Shown one piece after another: positions 7,081-14,167 of a stretch of DNA of 22,782 bases. The notes under the pieces are model-generated. The model had not been told where the DNA came from, made no database searches, and saw only the letters and a program-made list of their open reading frames with translations. Source of the DNA: Bacillota bacterium (GTDB lineage Bacteria > Bacillota > Clostridia > Lachnospirales > Lachnospiraceae); contig JAEWHU010000337.1 in assembly GCA_023387635.1 (NCBI GenBank), forward strand, positions 1 through 22,782, written 5' to 3'. A program made the translations under genes and the position numbers. The first letter of the stretch is position 1. Every line of letters begins with the position of its first letter.

Positions 7081-8133
7081 TTATATGTTCCCTGTTTCCC
7101 ATAGTATAGATGATGGCATTTTTTCGAGTACCATGTTAATTGTATTTATCACATTATCTTTTTTTATATATGATGAAGATAATAGTTGCCTATAAACTTT
7201 ATTCCCTCTTTGACCTTGGAATAAACTTTGAAGAGGAGCAATTAAAGTGTGAGCACCAGTGCCTTTTTCTAACTCATCAATAATATAAGACATATAAGCT
7301 TTTATTAATTCACCTCTTGATATTGTATTGTCATCTGCAAGTTCATTATAAAGCTTATGTAAATGGGCTAAAAGATAACAATTTTCATAAGCAACTCTTC
7401 CTAGCATTACACCATCAACTTTTGTTAGTGCATCTTTTATTGAATCTAGCGTTTTAAAACCACCATTAATTTCGATATTTAAATAATTAAAATCTGTTTT
7501 TAGCTTATAAACCATATCATAATCAAGAGGTGGTATTTCTCTATTATCCTTTGGACTTAGGCCTTTTAATATAGCAGAGCGAGCATGAATTGTGTATCTA
7601 TCAGGCTTAGCTCTCGATACGGTATCTAAAAATTCTAGTAAGTCGTCATAACCTTCCATAATTTCCTTAGCATTTTTATCCTCTATTACACCAGTTCCAT
7701 CGATTCCTATTCTATGTTTAATAGTAATAGGCTTACTTGTAGCTTCCTTCATTGCACATAGTATTTCATAAACTAATTCTTTTGAGGACATTAATGCTGC
7801 TCCCATTAAGTTGCCTGAAACTCTATCTGATGGACACCCACAGTTTAAGTTAATTTCGCTATAATTATAATCCTCAGCTAATCTAACTGCTTTGTAAGCA
7901 TCTTCAGGGTTAGAGGCTGCAATTTGAAGTGCCACATTACCTTCTTCTTTATTAAAGTATAATATTTTATCTCTATCACCATTAATTATTGCTTGAGCTG
8001 TTACCATTTCTGTGTAAAGAAGAGCATCTTTTGTCATAAGTCTAGTAAAATATCTAAAATGTCTATTCGTTTTATCAACCATAGGAGCAATACTTATTTT
8101 AGGGGGGATTATATTTGAAATGTATTTTTCCAT
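7081..8133 (-). CDS. dusA: tRNA-dihydrouridine synthase, DusA family
   Basis: 350-residue FMN enzyme that reduces uridine in the tRNA D-loop with NADPH. Seen: SIAPMVDKTNRHFRYF at the N-terminus (FMN-binding barrel start), LLYTEMVTAQAI (39-50), NLNCGCPSDRV with the active-site Cys100, TIHARSAILKGLSPKDNRE (181-199) followed by IPPL, which is the DusA signature rather than DusB, and EINGGF plus GVMLGR for phosphate binding. AAAGG lies about 10 bases upstream of the ATG. Length and motif order are normal. It is monocistronic and divergent from the acetyltransferase gene across a 335-base gap. Confidence 0.93.
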   Translation of the reverse strand: MEKYISNIIPPKISIAPMVDKTNRHFRYFTRLMTKDALLYTEMVTAQAIINGDRDKILYFNKEEGNVALQIAASNPEDAYKAVRLAEDYNYSEINLNCGCPSDRVSGNLMGAALMSSKELVYEILCAMKEATSKPITIKHRIGIDGTGVIEDKNAKEIMEGYDDLLEFLDTVSRAKPDRYTIHARSAILKGLSPKDNREIPPLDYDMVYKLKTDFNYLNIEINGGFKTLDSIKDALTKVDGVMLGRVAYENCYLLAHLHKLYNELADDNTISRGELIKAYMSYIIDELEKGTGAHTLIAPLQSLFQGQRGNKVYRQLLSSSYIKKDNVINTINMVLEKMPSSILWETGNI

Positions 8134-8468
8134 TACTATTACCTTTCCTTTGTTGCAAACTTGTTATTCTGTATTTTTATTATTATAGCATTAGAATGAA
8201 ATATAACAATATAGAAAGTTATGTTAAAGTAACTATTCCTTCTGAAAAGTAGATGCATTTAGCATTTTTTAATTTAGTATATTAGATAATATATACATAT
8301 AATGGTAGAAATAATTTTAATTTATTGTTACAATAATCATATAGTTAATTCTTTCTATAAGATAATAAATCTTCATATTGTAAGAGATAAAATGTCGCTT
8401 ACAATATTATGATAATTAATCTAATTTACTTATACTAAATTTTATGATTAAGCTTAGGAGGAGCATAT
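8134..8468. other. Divergent intergenic region between dusA and the acetyltransferase gene
   Basis: 335 AT-rich bases without a convincing ORF. It must hold the promoters of both divergent genes. A TATAAT lies at 8298-8303 (+), but its -35 region is poor. The only clear structure is the inverted repeat at 8375-8407. AGGAGG stands directly before the acetyltransferase ATG. Confidence 0.5.
8375..8407. repeat. Inverted repeat upstream of the acetyltransferase gene
   Basis: ATATTGTAAG (8375-8384) and CTTACAATAT (8398-8407) are perfect inverted arms with a 13-base spacer. There is no U-tract on either side, so a protein-binding site or mRNA leader hairpin is likelier than a terminator. It lies 60-95 bases before the acetyltransferase start. 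Confidence 0.6.
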
Positions 8469-9011
8469 ATGAACATAATACAACTTACAATAGACAACAA
8501 ACAATATATCAGAGAAGCAGCAGATCTACTTATACAAGCGTTTCCAAATTCGTACAGCGATTGTGCCAACGAAGAGGTATTAAAGTGTCTTGATGAAGAA
8601 AGAGTTGCAATTGCTGCTATAGATAATGGAAGGCTTGTTGGATTTGTGGGAGCGATACCACAATATGGTGTTACTGCATGGGAACTGCATCCCCTTGTAG
8701 TTAGCAAATCATATCACTCTCAAGGCATTGGTACTAAATTATGCAATGAACTTGAGAGAATTTTACATGAAAAGGGATGTCTAACCATATATCTTGGTAG
8801 CGATGATGAAACAGGTAGTACAACTCTTTCTAATACAAATCTGTTTGCAGATACATTTGAAAAGATAAATAACATAAAGAATATAAAAAGACATCCTTAT
8901 GAATTTTATCAAAAGATTGGCTACAAAATAGTCGGAGTAATACCCGATGCTAACGGTATTGGAAAACCTGATATATGGATGGCTAAAAGTATATCCAGCA
9001 AAATAAAATGA
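8469..9011 (+). CDS. aac(6'): Aminoglycoside 6'-N-acetyltransferase, AAC(6')-Ii-like GNAT
   Basis: 180 residues; AAC(6')-Ii of Enterococcus faecium has 182. GNAT enzymes of this type transfer acetyl from acetyl-CoA to the 6'-amine of aminoglycosides. Resemblance to AAC(6')-Ii, recalled from memory, runs through the whole chain: ERVAIAAIDNGRLVGFVGAI, PQYGVTAWELHPLVV (64-78), TIYLGSDDE, TTLSNTNLF, HPYEFYQKIGYKIVGV, and KPDIWMAK at the end. Acetyl-CoA binding is by SKSYHSQGIGTKL (79-91), the Q/R-x-x-G-x-G/A loop. AGGAGG lies 7 bases before the ATG. The next gene, a lipoprotein, follows after 21 bases and is probably co-transcribed. Resistance activity is inferred; a chromosomal housekeeping acetyltransferase with weak drug activity is possible. 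Confidence 0.88.
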   Translation: MNIIQLTIDNKQYIREAADLLIQAFPNSYSDCANEEVLKCLDEERVAIAAIDNGRLVGFVGAIPQYGVTAWELHPLVVSKSYHSQGIGTKLCNELERILHEKGCLTIYLGSDDETGSTTLSNTNLFADTFEKINNIKNIKRHPYEFYQKIGYKIVGVIPDANGIGKPDIWMAKSISSKIK

Positions 9012-9032
9012 ATATAATCAATGGAGGATGTT

Positions 9033-9581
9033 ATGAATAGAAAAAAATATTTAATAATAAGCATTATCTTTTTTATTACTTTAATTACCTTTATTGGTTG
9101 CGGAGAAAAAAAGAAAGAAATTACACCCATCACCGAAAACATGAAGGATGAGATATTTGACTTAAAGTTATATGTAGATAAGTATGAGTATACGGAGGAA
9201 GAGATAATAAACTCTTATGCGACACTAGAATATATTGGTGAAGAAGACAGTATAACCATATATAGCGCAGACCCACTTGTAGGCTTTGCTTTAAAAGATG
9301 ATAAATACTTCGATGGACTATATATGAGCAACGACATCTTAATGACAACAACAATCAAAAAAGGTGAAATCCTTCGATTTGATTTCTCAAAATCAGGCGG
9401 TTGGTCAGCTGAAGATCCTCATGCTGATTTCTATGAGAAATTTTATTCAGAGAAAGAGTTAATTCTTCCAGCGGGCACATATGAAATATCAGCCACTATT
9501 TCATGTTCATTTGATCATGATGATGTACTAGGAACAAGATATAGCAAATCGGTATCTACTGAAATTACAGTAACTAAATAA
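9033..9581 (+). CDS. Putative lipoprotein of unknown function
   Basis: 182 residues. GGAGG at 9023-9027 with 5-base spacing selects ATG at 9033 over an in-frame ATG at 9021. The N-terminus NRKKYLIISIIFFITLITF is a typical signal peptide, followed by IGC with a lipid-attachment Cys, then a charged linker GEKKKEIT. The rest is beta-rich and ends with an LPAGTYEISATISCSF-type strand pair, reminiscent of the Ig-like fold of BsuPI-type domains. No family is firmly recognised. It is 21 bases behind the acetyltransferase gene. Its last codons and stop lie inside the first unit of a 17-bp tandem repeat, so the present C-terminus TVTK may have been set by that repeat. Confidence 0.75.
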   Translation: MNRKKYLIISIIFFITLITFIGCGEKKKEITPITENMKDEIFDLKLYVDKYEYTEEEIINSYATLEYIGEEDSITIYSADPLVGFALKDDKYFDGLYMSNDILMTTTIKKGEILRFDFSKSGGWSAEDPHADFYEKFYSEKELILPAGTYEISATISCSFDHDDVLGTRYSKSVSTEITVTK

Positions 9582-9670
9582 TAATAGTAACTAAATAATA
9601 TTAGTAACCAAATAATAATTGAAAATAAATAATAATAGTAATCAAATAATAATATCAATCAAATTCATTG
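9569..9670. repeat. 17-bp tandem repeat array
   Basis: Units of exactly 17 bases start at 9569, 9586, 9603, 9620 and 9637, with a degenerate sixth at 9654. The consensus is AGTAACTAAATAATAAT. Units 1-3 and 5 differ by one or two bases and unit 4 is more worn. Unit 1 contains the stop codon of the lipoprotein gene. The array reaches almost to the 3' end of the convergent DUF1284 gene. Confidence 0.9.
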
Positions 9671-9680
9671 GTTTAAATAA

Positions 9681-10061
9681 TTATAAAGCCTTTTTAAGAC
9701 AAATGTATGCCCACTGACAATCACCACATACAGTGCCAAGCATACCAGCGTTGATGATTTTTTCCTTTACTAAAGCCTTATATGTTTCCCATGGAAGTAC
9801 AGTATCCTTAGGAAGGCTACAAAGACTTAACACCATTTTATCGTATCTATCTACTTTATCTATGCAGTTACATAATCCATTAATATTGTTTGGACAAGCT
9901 ACGCATATAACATCCTCATCAGTAATAAGAGTCACATTTGGATTTTGACTCAGAGAGATAATAACGCTCTTCATATTTTCAACAAAATTATCGTCATATC
10001 CTTTTCCTTCAAAAAAGGCGATACATAACCCATGGTGGGGACGTAGTTTAATATTTGACAT
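9681..10061 (-). CDS. DUF1284 domain protein, Cys-rich
   Basis: 126 residues from the second ATG (10061), which has GGAG 9 bases upstream. The ATG at 10076 has no ribosome binding site and would add MEFLN. The sequence fits DUF1284: IKLRPHHGLCIAFFEGKGY at the N-terminus, ICVACPNN in the middle, and VCGDCQWAYIC at the end. The paired cysteines (CVAC, CNC, CGDC) suggest metal or iron-sulfur binding, which is inference. The family has no settled function. It is convergent with the lipoprotein gene and divergent from the sigma-factor gene. Confidence 0.85.
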   Translation of the reverse strand: MSNIKLRPHHGLCIAFFEGKGYDDNFVENMKSVIISLSQNPNVTLITDEDVICVACPNNINGLCNCIDKVDRYDKMVLSLCSLPKDTVLPWETYKALVKEKIINAGMLGTVCGDCQWAYICLKKAL

Positions 10062-10104
10062 ATTTAGAAACTCCATTCTACTATATTGTAATTAAAATTT
10101 AGCT

Positions 10105-10160
10105 AAAATCTATTGGAATGTCAACATAATTCGGAATAAGTCGACATTACAATAGATTTT
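10105..10160. repeat. Long inverted repeat between divergent genes
   Basis: AAAATCTATTGGAATGTC (10105-10122) pairs with GACATTACAATAGATTTT (10143-10160), 17 of 18 positions, around a 20-base loop. T-runs follow on the + strand. It sits between the DUF1284 gene (-) and the sigma-factor gene (+), where neither gene needs a terminator. An attenuator, an sRNA terminator, or a small mobile-element remnant are possible. Confidence 0.7.
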
Positions 10161-10265
10161 TAAAACACTTATTTTATTTCAATTTATACTTGCATTATAG
10201 ACCATTAAAATTTGTATAGAATCGTGTAATGAATTTTATGATTTTTTATAGAATTCTATATCAGG

Positions 10266-10294
10266 TGAAACAAATATGACTTCTTAGTTGTATA
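10266..10294 (+). promoter_or_regulatory. Putative ECF-type promoter, probably autoregulated
   Basis: TGAAAC (10266-10271) matches the AAC-type -35 box of ECF sigma factors. A 17-base spacer leads to TGTATA (10289-10294). It lies about 25 bases before the ECF gene's ribosome binding site region, as expected if the sigma factor drives its own operon. Confidence 0.5.
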
Positions 10295-10319
10295 TATAGT
10301 GAAAGGAGTTGATAAGGCA

Positions 10320-10805
10320 ATGGAAAAGCAAAGTGACCTCAACGAATTTATTCAATCATCTGTTATAAAATATTCTAAAACTGTTGCAAAAACAGCTTTT
10401 TCGTATTTGAAAAATACAACTGATGCTGAGGACATAACACAAGAAGTATTCTTAATACTCATGCAAAAGCACCCTATATTTGAGAATGAGGAACATATAA
10501 AAGCTTGGTTAATTAGAGTTACAATAAACAAATGTAAAAACCATCTCAAAAGTGGTTGGTTTAAAAGCAATAACCCATTAACAGAGGATATACCCTATCT
10601 ACCACCAGAGCAAAACAATATTTTGTCGGCAGTACTATCTTTGGATATAAAATATAGGATACCTGTTCATCTTTACTATTATGAAGGATATTCTATAAAA
10701 GAAATTGCGGATATTATAAAGGTACCAATTTCTACAATTAGTACACGTTTAGCTCGTGGACGCAAAATATTAAAAAATAGGATAGGAGGACTTGATGATG
10801 AATAA
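10320..10805 (+). CDS. ECF-type RNA polymerase sigma factor
   Basis: 161 residues. The ATG at 10320 is chosen over the in-frame GTG at 10299 because AAAGGAG lies at 10302-10308, inside the longer version. Region 2 is seen in AFSYLKNTTDAEDITQEVFL and the following ILMQKHPIF; region 4 in YYYEGYSIKEIADIIKVPIS and STRLARGRKILK (helix-turn-helix). Region 3 is absent, as in the ECF class. It redirects RNA polymerase to a small regulon in answer to an envelope or stress signal. The next gene overlaps it by 11 bases and encodes a membrane protein that is probably its regulator. A TGAAAC promoter upstream suggests positive autoregulation. Confidence 0.92.
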   Translation: MEKQSDLNEFIQSSVIKYSKTVAKTAFSYLKNTTDAEDITQEVFLILMQKHPIFENEEHIKAWLIRVTINKCKNHLKSGWFKSNNPLTEDIPYLPPEQNNILSAVLSLDIKYRIPVHLYYYEGYSIKEIADIIKVPISTISTRLARGRKILKNRIGGLDDE

Positions 10806-11583
10806 AAATAGATATAAATCAGCGATTGACAATATACGATTTAGCGATGATTTAAGCACAAAAACTTTGGATTATGTATCTTCTCATGTATCGCAACCTG
10901 AAGAGGATAAAGTTATAGTAAAAGAGAGACTTAAAAAGCTATATCCTGTATTTATTACAGTTGCATGTGCGGTGGTATTGATTGTAAGTGTGAAAGTTTT
11001 TGGTGGTAACTCGGATTTTGAGCTTCCGAATTCTGTTGGTAATGTATCAGTAAAATATATTAATAAAGCTCCATCTATTAAGTTAAGTACGAGTTTAATA
11101 GAACTAACGGAAGAAGAACTTTTTAATAAATACAATACTGATATCTTCATGGGTAAGATTGAGGATATCAAGAATATAAAGATTGATTTTAATGGTTCAA
11201 AGGAATATAGTGCTATTGCTAACATCAGGATAGAGAAGATTTACAGAGGGCATGGAACCGTTGGTGATGTTGTCTCCGTTTTAATACCTTGTCCCATTAA
11301 TACCAATGTTTATGTCACGGATACGGAAATTGTTTCTTCTATGAGAATAGGAATGACAGGAATATTTATGCCAATGAAATACGATGAAACATCATATAGA
11401 GAAGAAAACGGAGCAAAAATATATTTGATGGATATTGCTGGGTACGGCTTTTTAGATGGGGAAAGATTTGCATTTCTTAATTCAGATAATGGATTAATAT
11501 TCAATAAACAATCTTATGAGTCTATAGCATCTGCAACTACACTTGAAGAAATTGAATCATATATTATGAACATGATAGAATAA
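10795..11583 (+). CDS. Single-pass membrane protein, probable anti-sigma factor
   Basis: 262 residues, ATG at 10795; ATG at 10798 is equally possible (AGGAGG at 10784-10789). The gene overlaps the end of the sigma gene, so translation is coupled. It has a cytosolic part of about 48 residues (SAIDNIRFSDDLSTKTLDYV), one membrane helix at about 50-68 (YPVFITVACAVVLIVSVKVF), and an extracellular domain of about 190 residues rich in beta strands. The N-terminal cytosolic segment plus one helix is the usual anti-sigma layout, and the F-S-x-x-L-S-x-x-T start resembles that of clostridial sigma-V-type operon partners. There is no zinc motif (HxxxCxxC). The outer domain is not recognised. Anti-sigma function is inferred from position and topology. 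Confidence 0.75.
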   Translation: MMNKNRYKSAIDNIRFSDDLSTKTLDYVSSHVSQPEEDKVIVKERLKKLYPVFITVACAVVLIVSVKVFGGNSDFELPNSVGNVSVKYINKAPSIKLSTSLIELTEEELFNKYNTDIFMGKIEDIKNIKIDFNGSKEYSAIANIRIEKIYRGHGTVGDVVSVLIPCPINTNVYVTDTEIVSSMRIGMTGIFMPMKYDETSYREENGAKIYLMDIAGYGFLDGERFAFLNSDNGLIFNKQSYESIASATTLEEIESYIMNMIE

Positions 11584-11651
11584 TATGTCACATATATAGT
11601 GAAAGGCAGTTTATAAATGAATACAACAATTTAATGGGATAAATCATTAAC

Positions 11652-12155
11652 CTATGTGTCATTTTTGCAATAATATAAGATATCAGTATCTGTATCATAA
11701 ATAGCTATTGTGAAATTAAAAGAATGCCTGTCAAATAATTTTGAGTCATCATTTAGTGTATTCAAATTATCAAATCTGTCAATAAATATCCAATAACCAT
11801 TGTGTACTATTGGCATTCCAACTTCTTTTGCTAAATGATACATGTACTCAACATTGTTTTTTGTTCCACCATACATTATTAGTTGTAGGTTTTCAGTAAG
11901 GGGTAGCTCGTTCCAATTATCATTTTCTTTGATATTTGTTCGAACTTTCTCTATATCTTTCTCTTTAAACTTAATCATTGTGAATGTAGTTCCGTCTCCA
12001 TTAAAACCTGAATGGGCATCATAAGAACTTATTTCAATTTTTTTTGGTAAGTGGATTCCTATTTCATTGGAAATAGACTTCCTTAGGTGTTGAGACGAAC
12101 AACCACTCAATAGAAATAAATAGATTACCAAAACTATGACTTTTAATTTTCTCAT
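11652..12155 (-). CDS. Putative lipoprotein of unknown function
   Basis: 167 residues. The N-terminus RKLKVIVLVIYLFLLSGCSS is a textbook lipoprotein signal with lipobox LSGC and acylated Cys19. The mature part is mixed alpha/beta and includes DAHSGFNGDGTTFTMIKF, MYGGTKNNVEYMYHLAKEVG and YWIFIDRFDNL. No family is recognised. The ATG is preceded by AGAGGTGCATAAAAT on its strand, a fair ribosome binding site. It converges with the anti-sigma-like gene. Upstream on its strand lies a terminator-like hairpin (12352-12393). Confidence 0.75.
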   Translation of the reverse strand: MRKLKVIVLVIYLFLLSGCSSQHLRKSISNEIGIHLPKKIEISSYDAHSGFNGDGTTFTMIKFKEKDIEKVRTNIKENDNWNELPLTENLQLIMYGGTKNNVEYMYHLAKEVGMPIVHNGYWIFIDRFDNLNTLNDDSKLFDRHSFNFTIAIYDTDTDILYYCKNDT

Positions 12156-12351
12156 ATTTTATGCACCTCTGTTTAGATATTATGCTATTTTTGTTACAAT
12201 AATTCCCAAACTAAAACGTTATTTCTTAAAAATAAAATATGCGAATAGATTAACTTCAATACTTTTTGTATAGTTTAAAATTGATTGGTTACAATTAAGT
12301 AGTGACAATAATACTTTACAATCGGAATGTCTTGTATAATAAGTCATCAAA

Positions 12352-12393
12352 AAGGAGAACTTTAATTGCCTAAATGGCATTAAGGTCCTCCTT
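12352..12393. terminator. Terminator-like hairpin in the gap before the response regulator
   Basis: AAGGAG plus ACTTTAATTGCC pairs with GGCATTAAGGT plus CTCCTT, with one mismatch, one G-U and one bulged T. The minus strand carries a U-tract (CTCCTTTTTGATG), the plus strand a T-rich CTTCTTTG. There is no gene immediately upstream in either direction, so it could end a small RNA or act as an attenuator. The rest of the 381-base gap 12156-12536 shows no ORF. It resembles 622-690, including the trailing TTGTTATxCATATTTA. Confidence 0.6.
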
Positions 12394-12490
12394 CTTTGTT
12401 ATGCATATTTAATTGATGAACGAATCGATCATGGATTTTTTTTGTTGCCCATGGTAAGATAGTACAGTAACTAAAAGTACGAAAAAAAAA

Positions 12491-12507
12491 TTGCATGTGA
12501 AATGCAA
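12491..12507. repeat. Short inverted repeat before the response regulator gene
   Basis: TTGCAT-GTGAA-ATGCAA directly after an A9 run, 30 bases before the predicted start. It could be an operator or a small 5' UTR hairpin; there is no further evidence. Confidence 0.35.
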
Positions 12508-12536
12508 GAATTATTAACCGTTTTGGAGGTGGTCAT

Positions 12537-13217
12537 ATCAAAAACATACTGATTATTGAGGATGATAGGGCGTTGTCAAATGGAATTACTCTAGCATTGC
12601 ATAGCGAAGAAATATTATTAGAACAATGTTTTACTATTTCAATGGCAAAAAACAAATTAACAAACCAAAAGTTTGATTTATTAATATTAGATATAAATTT
12701 ACCAGATGGAAGTGGTCTTGAACTTTTGCGTGAAGTGAAACAAAAAAGTAATATACCTATCATTTTATTAACAGCAAATGATATGGAAATGGATATTGTT
12801 ACTGGACTAGAAATGGGTGCTGATGACTACATTACGAAACCTTTTAGTCTCGCAGTCCTTCGTGCCAGAGTGAATACACAGCTTAGAAAAGTACAGAATA
12901 CAGCTTCAAGTGCTTACAATATTGATACATATAAATTTGATTTTGATACAATGGAGTTTTGTAGAAATTCACAACGAATGGAGCTTAGTAAAACGGAGCA
13001 AAAACTCTTGAAAGTACTATTAGATAACAAAGGTACTACTTTAAAACGTGGAACACTAGTGGATCGAATTTGGACTGATGGTTTAGAATATGTGGACGAA
13101 AACGCTTTATCTGTTACAATAAAGCGCCTTCGTGACAAGTTAGAAGAAAATCCATCTAAGCCCAAATACATCAAAACAATATACGGCATTGGTTATACAT
13201 GGGCGGTGGAAGGATGA
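12537..13217 (+). CDS. OmpR/PhoB-family response regulator (ATC in place of a start codon)
   Basis: 226 residues if read from the ATC at 12537. Receiver domain: E8-D9-D10 (NILIIEDD), phospho-acceptor D52 (LLILDINLPDGSG), T79 (LLTAND), K101 (YITKPF). Winged-helix DNA-binding domain: LSKTEQKLLKVLLDNKGTTL and IKRLRDKL, ending IKTIYGIGYTW. GGAGG at 12525-12529 is 7 bases before ATC-AAA-AAC, exactly where ATG would be expected, but there is no ATG, GTG or TTG in frame until TTG at 12573. That TTG would remove strand 1 and both acidic residues. ATC initiation, a CTG at 12549, or a base error are possible. It partners the overlapping histidine kinase and probably controls the ABC transporter downstream. 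Confidence 0.85.
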   Translation: MKNILIIEDDRALSNGITLALHSEEILLEQCFTISMAKNKLTNQKFDLLILDINLPDGSGLELLREVKQKSNIPIILLTANDMEMDIVTGLEMGADDYITKPFSLAVLRARVNTQLRKVQNTASSAYNIDTYKFDFDTMEFCRNSQRMELSKTEQKLLKVLLDNKGTTLKRGTLVDRIWTDGLEYVDENALSVTIKRLRDKLEENPSKPKYIKTIYGIGYTWAVEG

Positions 13218-14056
13218 ATATTTTTAAAATTGATAAAATATTAAATCGACTTGACATTATGATTGATAATGCAATTGCAGGCAAGCCAATTGAAAATACT
13301 TTTGACGAAACCAAAATGTCCGCACTTGAAACAAAGTTAAGCCATTTTCTTGCAATGACTTTATCTAGTAAAGTGCAGCTAGAAGAAGAAAAATTACGCA
13401 TAAATGAGCTTGTTTCAGATATTTCTCACCAAACTAAGACCCCCATTGCAAATATGTTGCTCTATACAGAGCTACTAGATGAAAGTAACCTACCTGAAAA
13501 AGATAGTCAATGCGTTAAGGCGTTGATATCCCAGGCCGAAAAACTAAATTTTTTGATATCGTCACTTGTGAAAATCTCAAGGCTTGAAACTGGTATTATT
13601 GCAGTATGCCCGATATATCAAAGGGTTCAGCCTCTTATAGATTTGGCTGTGGAAGATATTAAGTCACAGGCTATGGAAAAAAACATAAAAATCATCTGCA
13701 CTAACACTGATGTATCTGCTGTTTTTGACCTCAAATGGACGACTGAAGCTATTTATAATATCTTGGATAATGCTGTAAAGTACTCTGATTACGATGAAGA
13801 ACTTTCTATTTCAGTGACAGCATATGAGCTATTTTGCAGGATCGATATTACTGACAATGGTATCGGTATTAGTGAAGAAGAGACTGCAAAAATCTTTGGT
13901 CGATTTTACCGATCTATTCATGTGAGCGACGTACAAGGAGTGGGAATTGGACTTTACCTTGCAAGACAAATTGTATCAAGTGAGGGCGGATATATTAAAG
14001 TAAAATCACAAATTAAAAAAGGCTCTACCTTTTCAGTATTTCTATCGATGAAATAA
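13214..14056 (+). CDS. Sensor histidine kinase without transmembrane segments
   Basis: 280 residues. ATG at 13214 overlaps the TGA of the response regulator (ATGA), giving translational coupling. H-box: LVSDISHQTKTPIANML with phospho-accepting His72. N-box DNAVKYSD with N186. G1 box DNGIGIS from D214. F-box FGRFYRS, and G2 box GVGIGLYLA. About 65 residues precede the H-box; they are charged, with a helical LSHFLAMTLSSKVQLEEEKL stretch, and hold no membrane helix. The usual Bce-type kinases next to FtsX-type transporters have two short membrane helices, so this one must sense through a partner, perhaps the permease itself. A terminator-like hairpin follows 57 bases after the stop. Confidence 0.92.
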   Translation: MNIFKIDKILNRLDIMIDNAIAGKPIENTFDETKMSALETKLSHFLAMTLSSKVQLEEEKLRINELVSDISHQTKTPIANMLLYTELLDESNLPEKDSQCVKALISQAEKLNFLISSLVKISRLETGIIAVCPIYQRVQPLIDLAVEDIKSQAMEKNIKIICTNTDVSAVFDLKWTTEAIYNILDNAVKYSDYDEELSISVTAYELFCRIDITDNGIGISEEETAKIFGRFYRSIHVSDVQGVGIGLYLARQIVSSEGGYIKVKSQIKKGSTFSVFLSMK

Positions 14057-14113
14057 TATCAAATCTTTCAAAACTGTTAGATTTCAGAAAGACTATGGAA
14101 AGAATTGCGTGAT

Positions 14114-14155
14114 ATAGTTTGTATTGTAGTGATATTATACAAACTATTTTTTTTT
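14114..14155 (+). terminator. Terminator or attenuator between kinase and ABC transporter genes
   Basis: ATAGTTTGTA (14114-14123) and TACAAACTAT (14138-14147) form a perfect 10-bp stem, followed by nine T (14147-14155). GGAGG of the ATPase gene starts at the very next base (14156). It may limit read-through from the two-component genes into the transporter, or serve as a regulator binding site (TGTA/TACA arms). Confidence 0.75.
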
Positions 14156-14167
14156 GGAGGAAATGAA

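Noticed and set aside
14105..14167. N-terminal extension of the ABC ATPase
   Set aside because: The 21 extra codons cover a terminator hairpin and T-run; GGAGG at 14156 clearly serves ATG 14168.
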